Assembly (NCBI RefSeq): GCF_000719135.1
Contig: NZ_JOEK01000016.1
Coordinates: 1-64,000 of the forward strand
Direction: 5' to 3'
DNA length: 64,000 bases
DNA from: Streptomyces avicenniae
GTDB taxonomy: Bacteria; Actinomycetota; Actinomycetes; Streptomycetales; Streptomycetaceae
Shown here: positions 8,737 through 17,595 of the stretch, piece by piece
Layout: each line of letters starts with the position of its first letter
Position numbering within the stretch: the stretch's first letter is position 1
The notes under the pieces: generated by a model
Databases searched by the model: none
Seen by the model: only the letters and a program-made list of their open reading frames with translations
Told to the model about the DNA's origin: nothing
Program-made: the position numbers and the translations under genes

Positions 8737-9373
8737 GCCGCCTGACGCCCGCGGCCGTCCTCGGCCCCACACCGAGGGCCAGGGCCGCGCGCAGGTCCGC
8801 CGCGGTGTCCACGTCGCGCCGCACCCCCGGCACGCCGTCCAGGAGCAGTTCGGCCGCGCCGGAGGCCAGATGCCGCGCCCGCGAGGCGCCGCCGAACGCC
8901 GGGGCCAGCTCCGCACCGCCCGTCGCGGCGAGCAAGGTTGTCCCCACCCCGGCGGCATCCGCCAGGAAACTCCGCGCCTGTTCCGACGCCGCGCGCAGGA
9001 CCCGCAGCAGCTCCGCGCTCCGCAGCGCGGGCAGATCCGCGTTGAGCGCCGCCACCGCCGCGTCCGGCAGAGCCGCCCGTACGGCCGCCGCGCCGTGCGC
9101 CAGCGCGGCGTTCAGCCCCAGGCCCGGCGCGTCCGGCACGACACGCGCGCCCGCGCGCGCCAATCGCCCCCCGGCCAGCGGATCGTCCGTGACGACGACC
9201 ACCTCACGCACGGACGCGCAGGCCAGCGCCGCCGCGACCGTGTCCTCCGCGAACGCCAGCGCGAGGGAGGGACGCGCCGCGTCACCCGCCACGTCGGCCA
9301 GCCTGCTCTTGGCCAGCCGCAGCGGCTTGAGGGGGACGATCAACGACCAGCCGGGTCCGTCCGTCGTGCGCAC
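8717..9373 (-). CDS. fbiD: Phosphoenolpyruvate / 2-phospholactate guanylyltransferase (F420 biosynthesis)
   Basis: This 218-aa CofC/FbiD nucleotidyltransferase activates phosphoenolpyruvate or 2-phospho-L-lactate with GTP, the first committed step in coenzyme F420 side-chain assembly. The family start WSLIVPLKPLRLAKSRLAD is visible near residue 8, followed by ALAFAEDTVAAAL, a VVVVTDDPLA strand, GLNAALAHG and the acidic NADLPALR. The GTG at 9373 puts the conserved N-terminus close to the start; upstream sequence in the frame looks non-coding. No other F420 gene is adjacent. Actinobacterial enzymes characterised so far prefer phosphoenolpyruvate, hence the symbol; cofC is the synonym. Confidence 0.88.
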   Translation of the reverse strand: MRTTDGPGWSLIVPLKPLRLAKSRLADVAGDAARPSLALAFAEDTVAAALACASVREVVVVTDDPLAGGRLARAGARVVPDAPGLGLNAALAHGAAAVRAALPDAAVAALNADLPALRSAELLRVLRAASEQARSFLADAAGVGTTLLAATGGAELAPAFGGASRARHLASGAAELLLDGVPGVRRDVDTAADLRAALALGVGPRTAAGVRRLTAFAA

Positions 9374-9586
9374 CCGGCCATTCTGCCCCGCCCCGTCCCG
9401 GCCTCGGCGGCGGGCCACCCGGCCAGGACACCCCCGGATGGCCGTGGCGCTCCGGGCAGGAGGGTGCAAACTTGGACCGTTGCACCGGGACATACCGCCG
9501 CTGGACAGCCCTACACCCCGGGGCGACACTTGTGCGACTGTCCGCAGCGGACCGCGCCGGAGCAGTCAAGAGGAGATGGTGTCCGA

Positions 9587-10348
9587 GTGTCTCGCCGCAG
9601 AATCGGCTTCTGGTACCGATTGGCCGCAATTCTGGTAAAACCGCCGCTGCTGGTGCTGTTCAAGCGGGACTGGCGTGGAATGGAGCATATTCCCGCCGAC
9701 GGCGGATTCATCACCGCCGTGAATCACAACTCCTATCTCGACCCGCTCTCCTACGCCCACTTCCAGTACAACACCGGCCGGGTGCCGCGTTTCCTGGCCA
9801 AGGACAGCCTCTTCGGCAAAGGCTTCGTCGGCCGCTTCATGTCGGGCACGGGCCAGATCCCCGTCTACCGCGAGACCACGGACGCCGCCGACGCCTTCCG
9901 CGCCGCCGTCGCCGCGGTCGGCGACGGCGAGTGCGTCGCCTTCTACCCCGAGGGCACCCTCACCCGCGACCCCGCCCTGTGGCCCATGGAGGCCAAGACC
10001 GGCGCCGCGCGCGTCGCCCTGACGACCCGGGCGCCCGTCATCCCGGTGGCGCAGTGGGGCGCGCACGCCGTCCTGCCGCCGTACGCCGCCTCCCGCAGAC
10101 CGCGGCTGAGACCGCGCAGGACGCTCACGGTCGTCGCGGGGGCGCCCGTGGACCTCAGCGACTTCTACGGCAGGGAACCGACCGCCGACGTCCTGCGTGA
10201 GGTGTCTGACAGGATCATGGACGCCATCACCGTCCTGCTCGCCGGTATCCGCGACGAGACACCGCCCGACCGGCGTCACGTGCATCGCAGGACACCGCCC
10301 GAGCGGCGCGGGACGCACCCCGTGCCTGAGGAGGAGAGAACGGAGTGA
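9587..10348 (+). CDS. PlsC-family 1-acyl-glycerol-3-phosphate acyltransferase
   Basis: This 253-aa lysophospholipid acyltransferase carries the PlsC signatures NHNSYLDPL (the H-x4-D box, about residue 45) and FYPEGTLTRDP (about residue 123), plus a hydrophobic N-terminal segment WYRLAAILVKPPLLVLF that may anchor it in the membrane. It would transfer an acyl chain to lysophosphatidic acid in phospholipid synthesis. The GTG start follows AAGAGGAG. Its stop overlaps the gpsA start (GTGA), so the glycerol-3-phosphate maker and a downstream acyltransferase are co-translated. The Arg/Pro-rich C-terminal 25 residues are low complexity. Confidence 0.9.
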   Translation: MSRRRIGFWYRLAAILVKPPLLVLFKRDWRGMEHIPADGGFITAVNHNSYLDPLSYAHFQYNTGRVPRFLAKDSLFGKGFVGRFMSGTGQIPVYRETTDAADAFRAAVAAVGDGECVAFYPEGTLTRDPALWPMEAKTGAARVALTTRAPVIPVAQWGAHAVLPPYAASRRPRLRPRRTLTVVAGAPVDLSDFYGREPTADVLREVSDRIMDAITVLLAGIRDETPPDRRHVHRRTPPERRGTHPVPEEERTE

Positions 10349-11346
10349 CACGCGTCGCCGTCTACGGCACCGGTTCATGGGGGACCACCTTCGCCATGAT
10401 CCTCGCCGACGCGGGCTGCGAGGTGACGCTCTGGGCACGCCGCCCCGAGGTCGTCTCGGCCGTCAACACCACCCGCAGCAACCCGGGCTACCTGCCGGGG
10501 GCGCGCCTCCCCGAGGGGATCCGCGCGACGACGGACCCCGGGGAGGCCGCGCGCGACGCCGAGTTCGCCGTCCTGTCCGTGCCGTCCCAGACGCTGCGCG
10601 ACAACCTGGCCGCCTGGGGCGGGCGGCTGGAGCCCGGGACCGTCCTCGTCTCCCTGATGAAGGGCATCGAACTGGGCACGACCAAGCGGATGAGCGAGGT
10701 CGTCCAGGAGGCGCTGGGAGTCGGCCCCGAGCGTGTCGCCGTCCTCTCGGGGCCCAACCTGGCGGGGGAGATCGTGCAGCGGCAACCGGCCGCCGCGGTC
10801 GTCGCCTGCGCCGACGAGGACGTCGCGCGGCGCCTCCAGAGCGCCTGCCACACGCCGTACTTCCGCCCGTACACGAACACCGACGTCGTCGGCTGCGAAC
10901 TCGGCGGCGCCGTCAAGAACGTGATCGCCCTCGCCGTCGGCATCGCGGACGGCATGGGCATGGGCGACAACACCAAGGCGTCCCTCATGACGCGCGGCCT
11001 CGCCGAGACCGCCCGCCTCGGACAGGCCATGGGCGCCGACGCGAAGACGTTCGCCGGGCTCGCCGGGATGGGCGACCTCGTCGCCACCTGCTCCTCGCCG
11101 CTGTCACGCAACACCACGTTCGGCAGGAACCTCGGGCGCGGCATGACCGTCGAGGAGACCGTCGCCGTCACCCGGCAGACCGCCGAGGGCGTCAAGTCCT
11201 GCCGGTCCATCCTCGACCTGGCGCGGCGTCACGGGGTGGAGATGCCGCTGACCGAGACCGTCGTCGGCATCGTCCACGAGGGCACCCAGCCCCTCACCGC
11301 CGTCCGCGACCTCATGTCACGAACCGCCAAGGCCGAGCACCACTGA
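10345..11346 (+). CDS. gpsA: NAD(P)H-dependent glycerol-3-phosphate dehydrogenase
   Basis: This 333-aa enzyme reduces dihydroxyacetone phosphate to sn-glycerol-3-phosphate for phospholipids. The N-terminal Rossmann motif is VAVYGTGSWGTTFA. The catalytic Lys region is seen in SLMKGIE, with LSGPNLAGEI, GGAVKNVIALAVGIADGMG and the substrate-binding SPLSRNTTFGRNLGRG. The GTG start overlaps the acyltransferase stop by 4 bp, and ddlA follows after 34 bp. Confidence 0.97.
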   Translation: MTRVAVYGTGSWGTTFAMILADAGCEVTLWARRPEVVSAVNTTRSNPGYLPGARLPEGIRATTDPGEAARDAEFAVLSVPSQTLRDNLAAWGGRLEPGTVLVSLMKGIELGTTKRMSEVVQEALGVGPERVAVLSGPNLAGEIVQRQPAAAVVACADEDVARRLQSACHTPYFRPYTNTDVVGCELGGAVKNVIALAVGIADGMGMGDNTKASLMTRGLAETARLGQAMGADAKTFAGLAGMGDLVATCSSPLSRNTTFGRNLGRGMTVEETVAVTRQTAEGVKSCRSILDLARRHGVEMPLTETVVGIVHEGTQPLTAVRDLMSRTAKAEHH

Positions 11347-11380
11347 CCACGGCCCTTCCGTTAGGTAGCCTCACAGGGTT

Positions 11381-12523
<1,143 letters not shown>

Positions 12524-12561
12524 CGGGCCGTGCCGTCGTCCCGGCGCCCCGCGCCGCCCCG

Positions 12562-13128
12562 TCAGTCCGGCGGGGGCGCGTGCAGGGCGTCGGGCGGCAC
12601 GGTCGCGCGGACGGCGTCGGCGAGATCCAGCAGCGGGTTGACCTCCGGGGCGTAGTCGTCCGGCACGGTCACCTCCACGAAGTACGCCGACTCCGAGGTC
12701 GTGAACCGCACGCCGCCGTCCTGCTCGTCCACCAGCCACGCCACCTCGTTCACCGCCATCATGTCGGTGGTGTACGGGTCGTACGCGGGGTCGCCCGGCG
12801 TCATCCGCGCCGGGGTCCCGACGCCGCAGCGCAGGGTGATCGCGGGGTCCCCCCAGGCCGCCACGTACGGCGAGTCGCCCTCCGTGCCGCGCCGTTCGTG
12901 GCCGTCCACCCGCTCGGGCAGCGCGTCGGCCAGCGCCCGGCACACGTCCGCCGCCTCGCCGGTCGGCGCGGGGGAGGGCTCGGCCACCTCGACCCGTCCC
13001 GTCCCACCCCCGTCCGAGCAGCCGGTCAGCGCGGCCGTCACGGCGACCACGAGACCGGGCAGCACATGGCGGACCGCCCGGAGGCCGCCCGCGGAACGCC
13101 GTTCCCCACGGCGTACGGTGAGAGTCAC
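12562..13128 (-). CDS. DUF3515 family lipoprotein
   Basis: The reading gives 188 aa from a GTG at 13128. After a basic start and a hydrophobic segment (VLPGLVVAVTAALTG) there is a lipobox LTGC, then a Ser/Pro/Gly linker and a domain with CRALADALPERVDGHERR and a second Cys (LRCGVG). This is the actinobacterial DUF3515 pattern: an exported lipid-anchored protein of unknown role. The start is uncertain; an ATG at 13161 would run into the neighbouring gene. It converges on ddlA and lies downstream of the AsnC-type gene on the same strand. Confidence 0.8.
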   Translation of the reverse strand: MTLTVRRGERRSAGGLRAVRHVLPGLVVAVTAALTGCSDGGGTGRVEVAEPSPAPTGEAADVCRALADALPERVDGHERRGTEGDSPYVAAWGDPAITLRCGVGTPARMTPGDPAYDPYTTDMMAVNEVAWLVDEQDGGVRFTTSESAYFVEVTVPDDYAPEVNPLLDLADAVRATVPPDALHAPPPD

Positions 13129-13147
13129 ACGGCGAGCATACGGGGCG

Positions 13148-13381
13148 TCACAGATGGACAACCGGGCAGGTCAGCGTCCGTGTGATACCCGCCACGCGCT
13201 GGACCTGCGCGACGACGAGACGCCCCAGTTCGTCCACGCTCTGCGCCTCGGCCCTGACGATGACGTCGTACGGCCCCGCGACGTCGTCCGCCTGTACCAC
13301 TCCCGGCATCTTCGCGATGACGTCGGCCACGGCCGACGCCCTGCCCACTTCGGTCTGGATGAGGATGTACGCCTGTACCAC
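13148..13381 (-). CDS. Stand-alone Lrp/AsnC ligand-binding (RAM) domain protein
   Basis: A 77-aa protein consisting only of the Lrp/AsnC effector domain. AYILIQTEVGRASAVADVIA, then MPGVVQADDVAGPYDVIVRA and VDELGRLVVAQVQRVAGITR form the beta-alpha-beta-beta-alpha-beta fold, without a DNA-binding helix-turn-helix. Such proteins assemble as decamers and can modulate full-length Lrp regulators by binding amino acids. The GTG start has GGAGGA 4 bases upstream. It is divergent from thiL. Confidence 0.88.
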   Translation of the reverse strand: MVQAYILIQTEVGRASAVADVIAKMPGVVQADDVAGPYDVIVRAEAQSVDELGRLVVAQVQRVAGITRTLTCPVVHL

Positions 13382-13525
13382 GGGTCCTCCACGGCGGCTA
13401 CGAGGATTGGGGGCGCTACCGTAGCGCGTCATGACCGGCGCCGGGAGACCACGGCGGGCGCCGATCGCGGCAGGCAGGCCCAGGGCCGACCGGGACGGGC
13501 GCGACGAGCGATGAGGAGAGCGTGA

Positions 13526-14488
13526 GTGAAGGGCAGTGTGGGGGAGCTGGGCGAGTTCGGCCTGATCCGGGAGCTGACCTCCCGGATCAGCGGGACACCC
13601 GCCGTACGGCTGGGCCCGGGGGACGACGCGGCGGTGATCGCGGCACCCGACCGCCGGGTCGTCGCCAGCACGGACATCCTGCTGGAGGGGCGGCACTTCC
13701 GCCGTGACTGGTCCACCGCGTACGACGTCGGGCGCAAGGGCGCCGCGCAGAACCTCGCCGACATCGCGGCCATGGGCGCGGTGCCCACCGCGATCCTCCT
13801 CGGCCTCGTCGTCCCGGCGGAACTGCCCGCCACCTGGCCCGTGGAGCTGATGGACGGCATTCGTGACGAGTGCCAGGTCGCCGGGGCTGGGGTCGCGGGC
13901 GGGGACGTCGTGCGCGGCGAGACGATCACCGTCTCCATCACCGCGCTCGGCGACCTGGGGGGCCGCGAGCCCGTCACCAGGACCGGCGCGCGTCCCGGGG
14001 ACGTCGTCGCCGTCACCGGCTGGCTCGGCTGGTCGGCCGCGGGCCACGCCGTGCTCTCGCGCGGCTTCCGCTCGCCCCGCGCGTTCGTCGAGGCGCACCG
14101 CAGGCCAGAACCGCCCTACCCGGCGGGCCCGGCCGCCGCCGCGCTCGGCGCCACCGCGATGACGGACGTCAGCGACGGGCTGATCGCCGACCTCGGCCAC
14201 ATCGCGACCGGCAGCAAGGTCCGCATCGACCTGCGGTCCGCCGCCCTCGACGTTCCCGCGCAGATGAACGACATCGGGCAGGCCGTCGGCGTCGATCCGC
14301 TGACCTGGGTGCTGACCGGCGGCGAGGACCACGCGATCGTCGCCGTCTTCCCCCCGGACACCAAACTCCCCGCCCGCTGGCGGACGATCGGCGAGGTCCT
14401 GCCCGCCAGGGGCAGGGGCCTGCCGCAGGTCACGGTGGACGGCGCCCCCTGGGCCACGGCGGGCGGCTGGGACCACTTCGCCTCCTGA
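13526..14488 (+). CDS. thiL: Thiamine-monophosphate kinase
   Basis: This 320-aa AIR-synthase-fold kinase converts thiamine phosphate to thiamine diphosphate. Motifs are [10 protein letters not shown] (about residue 30), [48 protein letters not shown] and TGGEDHAI. The GTG at 13526 was chosen because it starts the conserved frame; a GTG four bases earlier is out of frame. The next gene, thiD, supplies the pyrimidine branch of the same pathway. Confidence 0.96.
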   Translation: MKGSVGELGEFGLIRELTSRISGTPAVRLGPGDDAAVIAAPDRRVVASTDILLEGRHFRRDWSTAYDVGRKGAAQNLADIAAMGAVPTAILLGLVVPAELPATWPVELMDGIRDECQVAGAGVAGGDVVRGETITVSITALGDLGGREPVTRTGARPGDVVAVTGWLGWSAAGHAVLSRGFRSPRAFVEAHRRPEPPYPAGPAAAALGATAMTDVSDGLIADLGHIATGSKVRIDLRSAALDVPAQMNDIGQAVGVDPLTWVLTGGEDHAIVAVFPPDTKLPARWRTIGEVLPARGRGLPQVTVDGAPWATAGGWDHFAS

Positions 14489-14556
14489 ACGGCCCCCGCC
14501 CGCCCCGCCTCCGCCCGCGCGGCGCCCCGCGACGGCCACTCGGTACCGTGGCCGCC

Positions 14557-15366
14557 ATGCAGGCACCACCACGCGTCCTGACCGTCGCGGGCTCCGACTC
14601 CGGCGGCGGGGCGGGCATCCAGGCCGATCTGAAGACCATGCTCGCGCTCGGCACCCACGGCATGAGCGTCATCACCGCCGTCACGGCCCAGAACTCCCTG
14701 GGCGTCCAAGGGGCGTGGGAGCTGCCGGTCGAGGCCGTCACCGCGCAGTACCGCAGCGTCGTGGACGACATCGGCGTCCAGGCCGTCAAGACCGGCATGC
14801 TGGCGTCGGCCACCCTCGTCGGCGCCGTCGCCGGGCTGCTCGCGCCGCTCGCCGCGCCGGTGGTCGTCGATCCCGTCGGCGTCTCCAAGCACGGCGACCC
14901 GCTGCTGGCCCCCGACGCGCTCGACGCGCTCCGCGACCGGCTGCTGCCCGTCGCGACCGTCGTCACGCCGAACCTCCCCGAGGCCGAGCAGCTCACCGGC
15001 GTCCGGGTCGCCTCCGAGGACGACATGCGCCGCGCGGCGGCGGCGCTCCTGGCGTACGGTCCGCGCTGGGTCCTCCTCAAGGGCGGCCATCTCGCCGGGC
15101 CCGCCACCGACCTGCTCACGGACGGCGCCACGGAGCACTGGCTGCGCGCCCCGCGGCTCGACAACCGCCATACGCACGGCACCGGCTGCACCCTCGCGTC
15201 CGCGACGGCGGCGCGCCTCGCCCACGGCGACGACGTGCCCACGGCGGTCGCGGCGGCGAAGGAGTACGTCACGGCCGCCATCGCCGCCGGGTTCCCGCTG
15301 GGCGCGGGGATCGGCCCGGTGCACCACGGCCACGCCGGGACCGTGACCTGGCCCACGCCCCGCTGA
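14557..15366 (+). CDS. thiD: Hydroxymethylpyrimidine/phosphomethylpyrimidine kinase
   Basis: This 269-aa ribokinase-fold enzyme phosphorylates HMP and HMP-P in thiamine synthesis. [20 protein letters not shown] at the N-terminus, [36 protein letters not shown] and the catalytic [12 protein letters not shown] are all present. It starts at an ATG 68 bp after thiL and converges on rpmB with 87 bp between. Confidence 0.97.
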   Translation: MQAPPRVLTVAGSDSGGGAGIQADLKTMLALGTHGMSVITAVTAQNSLGVQGAWELPVEAVTAQYRSVVDDIGVQAVKTGMLASATLVGAVAGLLAPLAAPVVVDPVGVSKHGDPLLAPDALDALRDRLLPVATVVTPNLPEAEQLTGVRVASEDDMRRAAAALLAYGPRWVLLKGGHLAGPATDLLTDGATEHWLRAPRLDNRHTHGTGCTLASATAARLAHGDDVPTAVAAAKEYVTAAIAAGFPLGAGIGPVHHGHAGTVTWPTPR

Positions 15367-15402
15367 ACGGCGGGGCCTTCCCCGCGGGTTCTCCCGGCAC
15401 GC

Positions 15403-15435
15403 AAAGAGGCCGGCCCACCGTGAGGTGGACCGGCC
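15403..15435 (-). terminator. rpmB terminator
   Basis: Read on the minus strand, GGCCGGTCCACC pairs with GGTGGGCCGGCC (one G-U) around a TCAC loop, followed by TCTTTG. It sits 18 bp after the rpmB stop and between the convergent thiD and rpmB genes. Confidence 0.8.
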
Positions 15436-15453
15436 AGGAAAGCCGAGAGGGCG

Positions 15454-15639
15454 TTAGCGCGTGACCTTGCCCGCCTTGATGCACGAGGTGCAGGCGTTCA
15501 GGCGCTTCGGCGCCCCGTTCACAACGGCACGCACCCGCTGGATGTTGGGGTTCCAACGGCGGGGGGTGCGGCGGTGCGAGTGGGAGATGCTGTTGCCGAA
15601 GCCCGGCCCCTTGCCGCAGACGTCGCAGTTGGCAGCCAC
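15454..15639 (-). CDS. rpmB: 50S ribosomal protein L28 (zinc-binding type)
   Basis: This 61-aa protein starts [19 protein letters not shown] and ends [12 protein letters not shown]. The two Cys-x2-Cys pairs make it the C+ (zinc-containing) form rather than the zinc-free paralogue that Streptomyces induces through Zur. [15 protein letters not shown] is the L28 core. The start is GTG. It is divergent from the DAK2 gene, with a 257-bp gap. Confidence 0.97.
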   Translation of the reverse strand: MAANCDVCGKGPGFGNSISHSHRRTPRRWNPNIQRVRAVVNGAPKRLNACTSCIKAGKVTR

Positions 15640-15896
15640 GGGTCACTCCAAAGACGGGTCACCGCCGCGAAGGCGGGGTGACGGATACGTACGCTGGGAA
15701 ACCGAGACGAGAGCCCCGGCCGGTCCACCCGACGTCCGGCCGGTGCACGGCGACGACATCAGGCAACCGGGGCAGCATACCCCGGGCCCTCGCGATCAGG
15801 GAAATCGTTCCCCCGGGCCCCCTGGCGCCGGTGAGAGCATAGGCTGCCGACGCCGCCGCGCCCGCCCGCGCAGCCACACCACGGAGGAGGGCCCAC

Positions 15897-17528
15897 GTGC
15901 CGCAGCCGCTCGACGCCGAAGCGGTCAGGCGCTGGTGCCGGTTCGCCCTGGACGTGCTGGGCCGCGACCGCGAGGACATCGACGCGATCAACGTCTACCC
16001 CGTCGCCGACGGCGACACCGGCACCAACCTCTACCTCACCGTCGAGTCCGCCGCCCAGGCCGTCACGGCGGCGGGCAGCGCGGGCCCGACGCTCGCCGAG
16101 ACCGTCCACGCCATGGCCCACGGCGCGCTGATCGGCGCGCGCGGCAACTCGGGCACCATCCTGGCCCAACTCCTGCGTGGCATGGCCGACGTCATCGCCG
16201 CAGGACCGGAACCCGCCGGGCCTGGCACCCTGGCCCGCGCGCTGCGCCGCGCGGCCGGTTCGGCGTACGAGGCGGTGGCCCACCCGGTCGAGGGCACGAT
16301 GCTCACCGTCGCCACGGCAGCCGCCGACGCCGCCGAGGACGCCACCGGACCGGGCGGCGCGGCCCGTCACACCGCCGACGTCATCGCCGCGGCCTGCGCC
16401 GGTGCCCGCCGCGCGCTGGCCGCGACACCGGACCGGCTCCCCGTCCTGGCCGACGCAGGCGTGGTGGACGCGGGCGGCAGCGGCCTCGTCGCCGTGCTCG
16501 ACGCGCTGGACGCGGCGCTCTCCGGCCGCCCGCCCGCCGGACGCCCCGGCGGGCGGCGCGGTCCTGTCACGTCCCGCCGCGGCGCCGACTGCGACGCGGC
16601 ACCCGGCGCGGACGCGGGCGGCTCCGGCTACGAGGTCATCTACCTGCTGGACGCGCCGGACGCCGCCGTCCCCGCCCTGCGCGCCAGGCTCGACGCGCTC
16701 GGGGACTCCCTCGTCGTCGTCGGCGGCGACGGCCTGTGGAACGTCCACCTCCACACCGCGCGCCCCGGCGCCGCCGTCGAGGCCGGGATCGAGGCCGGGC
16801 GACCGCACCGCATCGGCATCAGCGCGCTGACCGACGACGGCGGGCCCCGGGCACGTCCCGCGCCCGCCACCACCAGGACCGTCGTCTCCGTCATGCCGGG
16901 CGACGGCCTCGCCGGGCTCTGCCGCGAGGCGGGCGCCACCGCCCTCACCGTCCGCCCCGGCGAACCGCCGGGCGGCGCCGAACTGGCCGCCGCCCTCCTC
17001 GCGGCGCACGCGGCCGAGGTCGTCCTGCTGCCCAACGACGACACGCTCTGGCACGCCGCCGCAGCCGCCGCCGAGCAGGCGCGGGCCGCCGGTGTACGGG
17101 TCGCCGTGGTGCCCACCCGCTCGCCGGTCCAGGGCATCGCCGCGCTCGCCGTCCACGCGCCGGAGCGCCGCTTCGACGAGGACGTCGTCGCCATGACGGC
17201 CGCGGCGGGCGCGACGCGGTTCGGCGAGGTCACCGTCGCCGAGCACGAGTCGTGGACCATGGCGGGCATCTGCCAGGCGGGGGACGTCCTCGGCATCGTG
17301 GACGGCGACGTCGCGGTGATCGGCGCGGACCTCGGGCAGGTCGCGGCCGACGTGCTGGAGCGGATGCTGTCGGCGGGCGGCGAGCTGGTCACCCTCGTCG
17401 TCGGCGAAGGCGCCCCCGCCTCCCTGGCCGCGCGGCTGTGCGAGCAGGTGCGGCGCGGCCACCTCGGCGTGGACACGGTCGTCTGCGAGGGGCGGCAGGG
17501 CGTGCCGCTGCTCATCGGCGTGGAGTAG
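15897..17528 (+). CDS. DAK2 domain protein (FakA/YloV-like)
   Basis: This 543-aa protein has an N-terminal DAK2 nucleotide-binding domain (residues about 8-205: INVYPVADGDTGTNLYLTVE, GARGNSGTILAQLLRGMAD, VEGTMLTVA, VVDAGGSGLVAVLDAL), a central domain and a C-terminal EDD-like domain (LLPNDDTLWHAA, VVPTRSPVQGIAAL). This order matches FakA, the kinase that phosphorylates fatty acids held by FakB/DegV. In Streptomyces the function is not established, so I do not assign the symbol. The GTG start follows ACGGAGGAGGG. recG lies 67 bp downstream. Confidence 0.9.
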   Translation: MPQPLDAEAVRRWCRFALDVLGRDREDIDAINVYPVADGDTGTNLYLTVESAAQAVTAAGSAGPTLAETVHAMAHGALIGARGNSGTILAQLLRGMADVIAAGPEPAGPGTLARALRRAAGSAYEAVAHPVEGTMLTVATAAADAAEDATGPGGAARHTADVIAAACAGARRALAATPDRLPVLADAGVVDAGGSGLVAVLDALDAALSGRPPAGRPGGRRGPVTSRRGADCDAAPGADAGGSGYEVIYLLDAPDAAVPALRARLDALGDSLVVVGGDGLWNVHLHTARPGAAVEAGIEAGRPHRIGISALTDDGGPRARPAPATTRTVVSVMPGDGLAGLCREAGATALTVRPGEPPGGAELAAALLAAHAAEVVLLPNDDTLWHAAAAAAEQARAAGVRVAVVPTRSPVQGIAALAVHAPERRFDEDVVAMTAAAGATRFGEVTVAEHESWTMAGICQAGDVLGIVDGDVAVIGADLGQVAADVLERMLSAGGELVTLVVGEGAPASLAARLCEQVRRGHLGVDTVVCEGRQGVPLLIGVE

Positions 17529-17595
17529 CCGTCAGGCGCCGCGCGGACACGGGGTGCCCCGGCCCGTACGGCGATTGTCGGTGCCATGGTGTGCA

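Noticed and set aside
13522..13707. Alternative small gene starting at the GTG four bases before thiL
   Set aside because: It is out of frame with thiL and entirely inside it, with poor third-position GC.
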